Shown: positions 1 through 5,109 of the stretch, in pieces
Numbering within the stretch: position 1 is the first letter of the stretch
How the letters are laid out: every line of letters starts with the position of its first letter
From: Chitinophagaceae bacterium
GTDB taxonomy: Bacteria > Bacteroidota > Bacteroidia > Chitinophagales > Chitinophagaceae
Assembly: GCA_025455665.1 (NCBI GenBank)
Contig: JALOMC010000224.1
Span: forward strand, 1-5,109
Direction: 5' to 3'
DNA: 5,109 nucleotides
Made by a program: the position numbers and the translations under genes
The notes under the pieces: generated by a model
Databases searched by the model: none
What the model saw: the letters and a program-made list of their open reading frames with translations, nothing else
Told to the model about the DNA's origin: nothing

Positions 1-177
1 ATCAAAAAGCGGCCGGTGGTGATAGAGACCGCTCAGGGCGATAGCATTGCCATCCGGCACATGATGTACATCAGCCTTAGCTACGACCACCGTATTATTG
101 ATGGGGCGCTGGGTAGCACCTTCCTGAATGCGGTAGCCCGGGAGTTAGAAGCCTTCGATATCAACCGCAATTTTTAA
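1..177 (+). CDS. Dihydrolipoamide acyltransferase (E2 of a 2-oxoacid dehydrogenase complex), C-terminal fragment
   Basis: Only the last 58 codons lie in the window; the gene enters from the left edge in frame 1 and ends at TAA (175-177). The product is the C-terminal end of the catalytic domain of an E2 component, which transfers an acyl group from lipoyl-lysine to coenzyme A in a cytosolic 2-oxoacid dehydrogenase complex. The key evidence is SYDHRIIDGALGSTFL at fragment residues 27-42. It contains the DHRxxDG active-site signature, with the catalytic His at 30 and the Asp at 34. The preceding stretch (KRPVVIETAQGDSIAIRHMM) and the ending ELEAFDINRNF also fit Bacteroidota E2 proteins, often annotated as the branched-chain type. 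The lipoyl and E1/E3-binding domains are outside the window, so pyruvate, branched-chain and 2-oxoglutarate complexes cannot be separated. The family call is firm; the substrate is open. Confidence 0.9.
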   Translation: MKKRPVVIETAQGDSIAIRHMMYISLSYDHRIIDGALGSTFLNAVARELEAFDINRNF

Positions 178-190
178 AGAACCGAGTCTT

Positions 191-205
191 CGCCAGTAAC
201 TGGCG
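191..205. repeat. Short perfect inverted repeat downstream of the E2 gene
   Basis: CGCCAGT and ACTGGCG flank a single A, so this is a 7-bp-arm palindrome (in RNA, a 6-bp stem with a TAA loop). It lies 13 bp after the E2 stop codon and upstream of the main terminator stem. No T-tract follows it, so it is not a terminator by itself. It could be an mRNA 3' stabilising hairpin, a protein site, or chance. Confidence 0.4.
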
Positions 206-217
206 TAGTGATTGAAT

Positions 218-268
218 AAGAAATGCCCTTCCTGCTTTTTACAAGCTGGCGGGCATTTCTTGTTTTTT
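218..268 (+). terminator. Rho-independent terminator of the E2 gene
   Basis: AAGAAATGCCC (218-228) pairs perfectly with GGGCATTTCTT (251-261). The inner part can continue with CC (231-232) against GG (248-249) and GCTT (234-237) against AAGC (243-246), leaving a TTTAC loop. The 3' arm runs straight into a T-rich tract (TTGTTTTTT, ending at 268). This is a classic intrinsic terminator about 40 bp after the E2 stop. It separates the E2 transcript from the gene starting at 303, which therefore probably has its own promoter between the stem and that start. I could not identify a convincing Bacteroidota-type promoter (TTG-N19-TAnnTTTG) there. Confidence 0.85.
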
Positions 269-302
269 GCTAAATTCCTGTTCGAACAAAAAATGAGCAG
301 GC

Positions 303-1031
303 ATGAAGCAATTGTCAGAAACATGGTTTGCCGATGGTTACATCGACTTTGAACTGAAGAAATACACGCTGCTGGCTTATTTGCAGCAGGTAAACAGTTA
401 TTTCGGCGAGAACAAACTGTATCCACAATTGGCCGATGTGATTTTTCACTACAACAACCTGTTGCAGTTCAGGACGAACAAAGAATACCTGAAGCAGCAG
501 TTTCCGAGGCGTCTCAGTCAGCTGGATATGGAACGCCTGACCTTGCTGTATGAATCGATGATGGCCGACGATGAGGTGATGCAAGAGCTGGAAGGCATTT
601 TGCAATATGCACTGGCGCAAATGAAGTGCACCATCGAAGAAGGTACCGGCATCTATGAGTTTGTAGAAACCCGTCTTGAAATCAATCCTGTGGGCCTGAT
701 GGCACTCGATAATACAGAGGGATACTTTATGCTTCGCGACGGTTATTATCGGGAGACCCGCGTATACCAGTATCGCATCATGTTTTTTGAAAAGGAGAGT
801 TCTCGCTATCGCAGCATGCGTACAGAGTATGTGAGCAGTTGGCAGCGAAGTGTGGCACATTCGGTCAATTATATCAAAACCGAGCTGCTACGCAATCGGA
901 CGCAACTGCCCAACCCGGCCGTTTACAGCATTGAAACCGACCTGACATTTCCGCTGGAAGAAACCCTGTTACCCATTGCACGGCGCAGCCTGGTACGCTA
1001 CATCACGCACCAGCAGGGTTCGGCTGCTTAG
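303..1031 (+). CDS. Conserved protein of unknown function (242 aa), Bacteroidota-type
   Basis: This is a complete 242-codon gene. The ATG at 303 is the only reasonable start, because an in-frame TGA sits at 294-296, two codons upstream. There is no Shine-Dalgarno sequence, only an A-rich stretch (287-293). The protein has no signal peptide or membrane segment and one cysteine (C109), so it is probably cytosolic. Residues 1-115 look mainly helical (acidic MMADDEVMQELEGIL at 86-100). Residues 117-180 look like alternating strands rich in Tyr, Arg and Glu (YEFVETRLEINPVGL, DGYYRETRVYQYRIMFFEK). The end (LPNPAVYSIETDLTFPLEETLLPIARRSLVRYI, about 202-234) looks like a conserved block with a terminal helix. 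I recognise it only as resembling uncharacterised Chitinophagaceae proteins and assign no function. No nucleotide-binding or catalytic motif is visible. The stop codon overlaps that of the converging comM gene. Coding status is well supported by length and protein-like composition. Confidence 0.85.
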   Translation: MKQLSETWFADGYIDFELKKYTLLAYLQQVNSYFGENKLYPQLADVIFHYNNLLQFRTNKEYLKQQFPRRLSQLDMERLTLLYESMMADDEVMQELEGILQYALAQMKCTIEEGTGIYEFVETRLEINPVGLMALDNTEGYFMLRDGYYRETRVYQYRIMFFEKESSRYRSMRTEYVSSWQRSVAHSVNYIKTELLRNRTQLPNPAVYSIETDLTFPLEETLLPIARRSLVRYITHQQGSAA

Positions 1032-2575
1032 CCTGCCCATCCTTCACGGTCAAGGCTACGGTACTGGATGGCTTCGGCCACATGCTCTGGCCTTATTTCA
1101 TCGCTGGCAGCCAGGTCGGCAATGGTGCGGCTCACCTTTAGAATGCGGTCGTAAGCCCTGGCACTCAGGTTTAGTTTTTCCATAGCAGCCTTCAGCAGGT
1201 TGGCGCCCACCTGGCTCAGTTGGCAATATTCCCGCAGTTGTTGGCTGCTCATTTGGGCATTGCAGTACACCCCGCTACTGCCCTCATAGCGTTTGGTCTG
1301 TATGTCGCGGGCTTGCATCACCCGTTCCCGTATCTGCTCGCTTTTTTCAGCACTTGTTTTGGCACTCAGCTCGCTAAAGGGTACTGGTGTTACTTCCACA
1401 TGCAGGTCGATGCGGTCTAGCAGCGGCCCGCTTATTTTATTCAGGTATTTCTGTACAGCGCCGGGCCCGCAGGTGCATTCTTTTTCAGGATGGTTAAAGT
1501 AGCCACAGGGGCAGGGGTTCATGCTGGCCACCAGCATAAAGGATGCTGGAAAATCGAGCGATACTTTGGCCCGGCTGATGGTAACGCGTCGTTCTTCCAT
1601 GGGCTGGCGCATTACTTCCAATACAGTGCGTTTGAACTCCGGCAGTTCATCTAAAAACAGCACGCCATTGTGCGCCAGCGAAATCTCGCCCGGCTGGGGA
1701 TTGCCACCGCCACCTACCAGTGCTGCATCGCTCACGGTGTGGTGCGGGCTTCTGAAAGGGCGCTTGCTGATGAGGGTGGCATGTTCGGGCATTTTACCTG
1801 CCACACTATGAATCTTGGTGGTCTCCAGCGCTTCGTGTAGTGTAAGGGGCGGCAGAATGGTAGGCAGCCTGCGGGCCAACATGGTTTTGCCGGCACCGGG
1901 CGGGCCTATCAATATCACATTGTGCCCGCCGGCCGCTGCTATTTCCAGCGAACGCTTGATGTTTTCCTGGCCTTTTACGTCCGAAAAATCAAATTCGAAA
2001 TCATACTGTGAATGGTAGAATTCATCGCGGGTATCTACTACCGTAGGAGGAATGGTGTTGATGCCTTCCAGCAGATCCACCACTTCATTCATGTGCTGCA
2101 CACCATATACCTCTATGTTGTTTACAATAGCTGCTTCTCTGGCATTTGGCCTGGGTACAATCAAGCCTTTGAAACCTTCTTTGCGGGCCTGAATGGCAAT
2201 GGGCAGGGCTCCTTTAATGGGGCGTACTTCGCCATCAAGGCTCAGTTCGCCCATGATGATGTAGTCTTTCAGGGTTTCGTGTTGGCGCAGCTGTTCGGTA
2301 GCCCCCAGTACGCCGATGGCGATTGGCAGATCGAAGGCCGTACCGCTTTTGCGAATGTCGGCCGGTGCCAGATTGACCACTACCCGGGTGCGGGGCATCT
2401 TGTAACCGTTGGCTTTGATGGCGCTTTCCACCCGCTGCAGGCTTTCTTTCACGGCATTATCGGGCAGGCCCACAATAACGGCGCCGGGGCTACCGGTATT
2501 ATTGACATCTACTTCCAGCGTAATGGTGACGGCATTTACCCCCATCACCGCACTACCAAACGTTTTTACCAACAT
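1028..2575 (-). CDS. comM: YifB/ComM-family Mg-chelatase-like AAA+ ATPase
   Basis: This complete 515-aa protein is close to the usual length of the family (E. coli ComM is about 506 aa). Domains in order are: an N-terminal Lon/S5-like ChlI domain (about 1-170, with LAPADIRKSGTAFDLPIA at 69-86), an AAA+ Mg-chelatase core (about 195-400), and a C-terminal Mg-chelatase domain (about 410-510, with LSARAYDRILKVSRTIADL at 470-488). Walker A is GPPGAGKT (224-231), Walker B is VLFLDE (305-310), and SGPLLDRIDLHVEV (382-395) carries a conserved Arg. A four-cysteine cluster (C355, C357, C367, C369) matches the NPCPCG...CTC pattern usual in this family. Characterised ComM is a hexameric helicase that promotes branch migration during integration of transforming DNA; a role in recombination here is inferred. 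The name Mg-chelatase reflects homology, not chlorophyll synthesis. The start MLVKTFGSAVMGV is the canonical family N-terminus. It is the last of three minus-strand genes, 100 bp after the mutS-like gene. Confidence 0.95.
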   Translation of the reverse strand: MLVKTFGSAVMGVNAVTITLEVDVNNTGSPGAVIVGLPDNAVKESLQRVESAIKANGYKMPRTRVVVNLAPADIRKSGTAFDLPIAIGVLGATEQLRQHETLKDYIIMGELSLDGEVRPIKGALPIAIQARKEGFKGLIVPRPNAREAAIVNNIEVYGVQHMNEVVDLLEGINTIPPTVVDTRDEFYHSQYDFEFDFSDVKGQENIKRSLEIAAAGGHNVILIGPPGAGKTMLARRLPTILPPLTLHEALETTKIHSVAGKMPEHATLISKRPFRSPHHTVSDAALVGGGGNPQPGEISLAHNGVLFLDELPEFKRTVLEVMRQPMEERRVTISRAKVSLDFPASFMLVASMNPCPCGYFNHPEKECTCGPGAVQKYLNKISGPLLDRIDLHVEVTPVPFSELSAKTSAEKSEQIRERVMQARDIQTKRYEGSSGVYCNAQMSSQQLREYCQLSQVGANLLKAAMEKLNLSARAYDRILKVSRTIADLAASDEIRPEHVAEAIQYRSLDREGWAG

Positions 2576-2592
2576 GCCATAAATGTAAATGA

Positions 2593-2649
2593 TTCGACAA
2601 AACGCAGAGCACGTGGAAAGTACGTGGGTTTTTGCAGCATGTTGTCGAA
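2593..2649. repeat. Inverted repeat in the mutS-like/comM intergenic gap
   Basis: TTCGACAA (2593-2600) and TTGTCGAA (2642-2649) are perfect 8-bp inverted arms separated by 41 bp. Inside them a smaller hairpin is possible: CACGT (2610-2614) with ACGTG (2622-2626). The motif ACGTGG is also directly repeated (2611-2616 and 2622-2627). No clear T-tract follows on the minus strand, so this is not a standard terminator. It sits 18-74 bp upstream of the comM start and could be an operator pair, a leader structure or chance. Confidence 0.35.
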
Positions 2650-2675
2650 CGATGCCGTAGCAACACTCGCAGCGT

Positions 2676-3992
2676 TTACAGCCTGTCTATCATCTCCACC
2701 ACGCCTTCCCGCTTCAAAATCAGGTAGCCCAGTCGGTCGTTGCTGATGCCCTCTTTTAGTTGGTAACTAAAGAAAAGCTGGTCATCGTGCACATGGGTTT
2801 CAAAAAAGCGAAAAGCAATGTTGGCATGTGGCTTTAGCTCCTCGGCTATTTCGTACAGGTGAGTAGAAAGTACAAACAGTGAATTGCTGATTTTAAGCAA
2901 GCCTTTGATAACCGTGCTACTGCACCGCATGGCGTCCTGTACATTGGTGCCCTTAAACAGTTCATCTATCAGCACCAGCCACTTGCCACCATCGTTTATA
3001 CGGGTCAGCGTGTTTTTGATGCGCTGTACTTCATTAAAAAAGTAGCTCTCGCCCTTGATGATGTTGTCGCTTACTTGAATATTGCTAAGGATACCATCGA
3101 ACACAGTAAGCTGCAGCCTACGGGCGGGTACCGCCATGCCCAGGTGGGCTAAATAGCTGGCAATACCCACGGCTCGTATAAAGGTGCTTTTGCCGGCCAT
3201 ATTGGCACCAGTCAAAAAAATGAAATTGCTTTCCAGATGAAGACTGAGCTCGTACGTCACTGGTTGTTTTAGCAAAATATGCCACAGCCCTTCAGCATTC
3301 ATGATAGGCGTGGGGCTGGTAGTAAACTCAGGAAAGCGAAGCTGGTATACCTGCACGGCTTTGGCCAGGGAATAGTAGGCATCCAGCTGGCTGAAAATAT
3401 CGATGAGTTCGAAGATGGCAGCCTTGTATCGGTTGTGCAGGAAATAGCCCCAGTTAAGCGATGTGGCCGGACTGATTTGCTCCTTCGAAGGCGCCTGCAG
3501 CATTTGCCTGGCCGTATCTTTCTGCAGCAGGTTTGCTATTCTATCCAGCTTTTTTTGCAGCAAGGGCGGTGCCCCGGCACTGCTAAACAAGTGCAGCAAC
3601 TGCTGCATGCCTTTTAAGAATTCAGTAGCATGCCCTACGGTATAGCGCACCAGCGAATAGTCGGGGCCATGAAAAAGCTTGTAGGCGAGGGCCCCCACTG
3701 GTGTGGGCTGAAATGGGATGCGATCAATTTGCGATTCGTAAAATTTTTCCAGCACCATGATGGTGCCATTGCTGATTTGCGACGGCCATTGATCCAGCTT
3801 ATTGCCCACCAACTGCAGGGTTTGCTGGGTTTCCAGTATCAGTGGCAGCTGCTGGTGCGGGTGGCTTAGCAGGTGTACCAGATAGTGCCGCCCCCCGATG
3901 GTTTGGGTAAAGTCCAGTTTGTTTAGTACCGATTGGTCTTCATCGGCATGAAAAATAGCAAGGTCTTGCAGGGTTGTTTGATCAATATTCAT
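2676..3992 (-). CDS. Short MutS-family ATPase (core domain III plus ATPase domain V only)
   Basis: This complete 438-aa protein starts at ATG 3992. It begins almost at once with the MutS core-domain signature (TTLQDLAIF at 6-14 and SVLNKLDFTQTIGGR at 21-35). The mismatch-reading domain I and connector domain II of MutS1 are therefore absent. The helical core or lever spans about 1-245. The ABC-type ATPase follows: Walker A GANMAGKST (262-270), signature region GESYFFNEV (314-322), Walker B LVLIDELFKGTN (339-350, catalytic Glu 344), H-loop STHL (376-379, His 378), and the ending YQLKEGISNDRLGYLILKREGV (410-431). It has no Smr or KOW region, so it is not a MutS2. Typical MutS1 exceeds 800 aa. 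I expect a dimeric DNA-binding ATPase acting on DNA structures, but not classical mismatch recognition; its role is unknown. It begins 24 bp after the pyrC stop, suggesting co-transcription. Confidence 0.9.
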   Translation of the reverse strand: MNIDQTTLQDLAIFHADEDQSVLNKLDFTQTIGGRHYLVHLLSHPHQQLPLILETQQTLQLVGNKLDQWPSQISNGTIMVLEKFYESQIDRIPFQPTPVGALAYKLFHGPDYSLVRYTVGHATEFLKGMQQLLHLFSSAGAPPLLQKKLDRIANLLQKDTARQMLQAPSKEQISPATSLNWGYFLHNRYKAAIFELIDIFSQLDAYYSLAKAVQVYQLRFPEFTTSPTPIMNAEGLWHILLKQPVTYELSLHLESNFIFLTGANMAGKSTFIRAVGIASYLAHLGMAVPARRLQLTVFDGILSNIQVSDNIIKGESYFFNEVQRIKNTLTRINDGGKWLVLIDELFKGTNVQDAMRCSSTVIKGLLKISNSLFVLSTHLYEIAEELKPHANIAFRFFETHVHDDQLFFSYQLKEGISNDRLGYLILKREGVVEMIDRL

Positions 3993-4016
3993 GCAATACA
4001 GCTGGTTTGAGGCCGC

Positions 4017-5109
4017 CTATTTCCGATTAAAGAGCAGGCGCATTCCTTTCTGAGATTCATCGAACTGTCCGTTTGCATACGCCAGGTGGCCATTTACAAA
4101 AGTGTGGGTAATGCGAGCCGGCATGGTTTCGCCCTCCAGCGGGCTCCAGCCACACTTGTAGTGCAGGCTTTCGGGTGTTATCAGTGTATTGGTCTGCAGG
4201 TCGGCCAGTACCAGGTCGGCGTAGTAGCCTTCTCTGATGTAGCCACGGTCACGTATCTGAAACATGTCGGCCACATTGTGGCTCATTTTCTGCACCATTT
4301 TTTCCAGGCTGATGCGGCCTTCCTTCACATATTTCAGCATCAGCAGTACAGAGTGCTGCACCAGCGGCAGCCCTGCATGTGCATGTTCGTAAGGGCCTTC
4401 TTTTTCGGCCAGCGTATGCGGCGCATGGTCCGTGGCTATCACGTCTATCCGGTCGTCTAGCAGGGCCTGCCACAGTGCTTCGCGGTTGTCGGCCGCTTTA
4501 ATGGCAGGGTTGCACTTGATTTTGTAGCCGAGGCGGGCATAATCATCGGCCGTAAAGTGCAGGTGGTGCACACATACTTCGGCGGTAATGCGTTTATCAG
4601 CCAGTGGCAGCATGTTGGTAAACAACATTAACTCCCGGGCAGTGGTAATATGCAGCACATGCAGGCGGGTACCGTGCCGCATAGCCAACTGCACTGCTTT
4701 GAACGAACGATTCGAAGCAGGCATCCACATCGCGGATAATAGGGTGATCGGCCGGTTCCAGTTCAGGCTTTTCTGCTTTCAGCCGGGCATAGTTGGCTTT
4801 AATAATTGGTTCTTCTTCGCAATGCAGTGTGATCAGCATTTCACTTTCCGAGAAAATGCGGTTTACCGTCAGGCAATTGTCGACCAGCATATTGCCCGTA
4901 GAAGCACCTAAAAAAATCTTGACACCACAAACCGATTCTTTCTTTTCGTTGGTGCGCAGCACTTCATCAGCATTGTTGTTGCTGGTGCCCATATAAAACG
5001 AGTAGTTGGCCAGCGAGGTGGCAGCTCCAATCTGGTATTTCTCTTCCAGCAGGTCCTGCGTCAGCGCATTGGGCACGGTGTTGGGCATTTCCATAAAGCT
5101 GGTCACGCC
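4017..5109 (-). CDS. pyrC: Dihydroorotase, 5'-partial and interrupted by a one-base frameshift
   Basis: Dihydroorotase closes carbamoyl-aspartate to dihydroorotate in de novo pyrimidine synthesis (cytosolic, amidohydrolase fold, zinc-dependent). The gene enters from the right edge: the first visible residues, GVTSFMEMPNT, are internal, so the N-terminus with the first HxH metal ligands is outside. Two overlapping frames (5109 to 4708 and 4706 to 4017) join into one 363-residue product if base 4707 is skipped, giving DACFES-SFKAVQLAMRHG. In the joined product, VKIFLGASTGNMLVDN carries a Lys at 64, possibly the carboxylated metal-bridging Lys. TLHCEE has a metal-ligand His at 96 and VLHITTARE a ligand His at 153. 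CVHHLHF lies at 179-185, and ATDHAPHTLAEKEGP (225-239) holds the catalytic Asp 227. The C-terminal WSPLEGE region (about 321-327) is intact. Conservation on both sides of the break suggests a sequencing error or a very recent mutation. A stand-alone product from ATG 4730 would lack most of the active site. Confidence 0.9.
4701..4716 (-). other. Frameshift site in pyrC
   Basis: On the minus strand this reads TTCGAATCGTTCGTTC, which contains TCG and TTCG tandem repeats. The 5' frame reads GAA TCG through 4708 and the 3' frame is correct from TCG at 4706. Removing one T at about 4707 gives Glu-Ser-Ser-Phe-Lys and restores the usual six-residue spacing between the AC and AV of this dihydroorotase segment. 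A 4-bp TTCG duplication would also explain the phase change but leaves one residue too few after correction. No classic slippery heptamer is visible, so programmed frameshifting is unlikely. Confidence 0.8.

Noticed and set aside
293..352. Short ORF from ATG 293 overlapping the start of the 303 gene
   Set aside because: It has only 19 codons, is out of frame with the long gene, and shows no sign of selection; it is probably chance.
315..860. Open minus-strand frame of 181 codons opposite the 303-1031 gene
   Set aside because: The Cys/His-rich composition is typical of antisense reading, and it sits fully inside the plus-strand gene, which has the better start context and protein-like composition.
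2580..2587. TACATTTA on the minus strand as a -7 promoter element for comM
   Set aside because: It ends only 4 bp before the ATG and has no TTG at the expected 19-bp spacing upstream.
2012..2746. Open plus-strand frame of 244 codons running across the comM 5' part, the intergenic gap and the mutS 3' end
   Set aside because: It lies antisense to two strongly supported genes, its translation shows no recognisable domain, and it crosses gene boundaries. It is best explained as a by-product of codon use on the opposite strand.
4017..4730. A separate dihydroorotase gene starting at ATG 4730
   Set aside because: The first residues (MWMPASNRSF) do not resemble any family start and belong to the wrong frame upstream of the frameshift; homology continues upstream in the other frame.
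5104..5106. GTG at 5106 to 5104 as a start codon for pyrC
   Set aside because: It encodes the Val of GVTSFMEMPNT, an internal conserved segment; the true start and the HxH metal motif lie beyond the right edge.

Overview
The window looks like a chromosomal housekeeping stretch from a member of the Bacteroidota, probably close to the Chitinophagaceae. This placement rests on protein style: a branched-chain-type E2 acyltransferase tail, a 242-residue protein family I associate with this phylum, a short MutS homologue that starts directly at the core domain, and a dihydroorotase with GASTGNMLVDN and CVHHLHF motifs. Shine-Dalgarno sequences are also absent at the visible starts, as is usual there. 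No rRNA, tRNA, CRISPR array, insertion sequence, phage gene or integrase was seen.

Layout, left to right. Positions 1-177 (+) are the last 58 codons of a dihydrolipoamide acyltransferase (E2), followed by a strong intrinsic terminator (218-268). Positions 303-1031 (+) hold an intact gene for a conserved protein of unknown function. It meets the next gene tail to tail, and the two stop codons overlap at 1028-1031. Three minus-strand genes follow, read from right to left: a dihydroorotase (pyrC, 5109 to 4017, 5' end outside the window), a short MutS-family ATPase (3992 to 2676), and a full-length YifB/ComM AAA+ ATPase (2575 to 1028). The pyrC-mutS gap is 24 bp, so these two are probably co-transcribed. 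The mutS-comM gap is 100 bp and contains an inverted repeat.

Functionally, the E2 fragment belongs to central 2-oxoacid oxidation and pyrC to de novo pyrimidine synthesis. The MutS-like and ComM proteins are two DNA-processing ATPases (mismatch/junction type and branch-migration type), and their adjacency may or may not be meaningful. The most notable anomaly is a one-base frameshift in pyrC near 4707: two overlapping frames join into one normal dihydroorotase if a single base is skipped. I see no convincing evidence of a new multi-gene system. The best candidates for a second look are the uncharacterised 242-residue protein, the core-only MutS homologue, and the pyrC frameshift.
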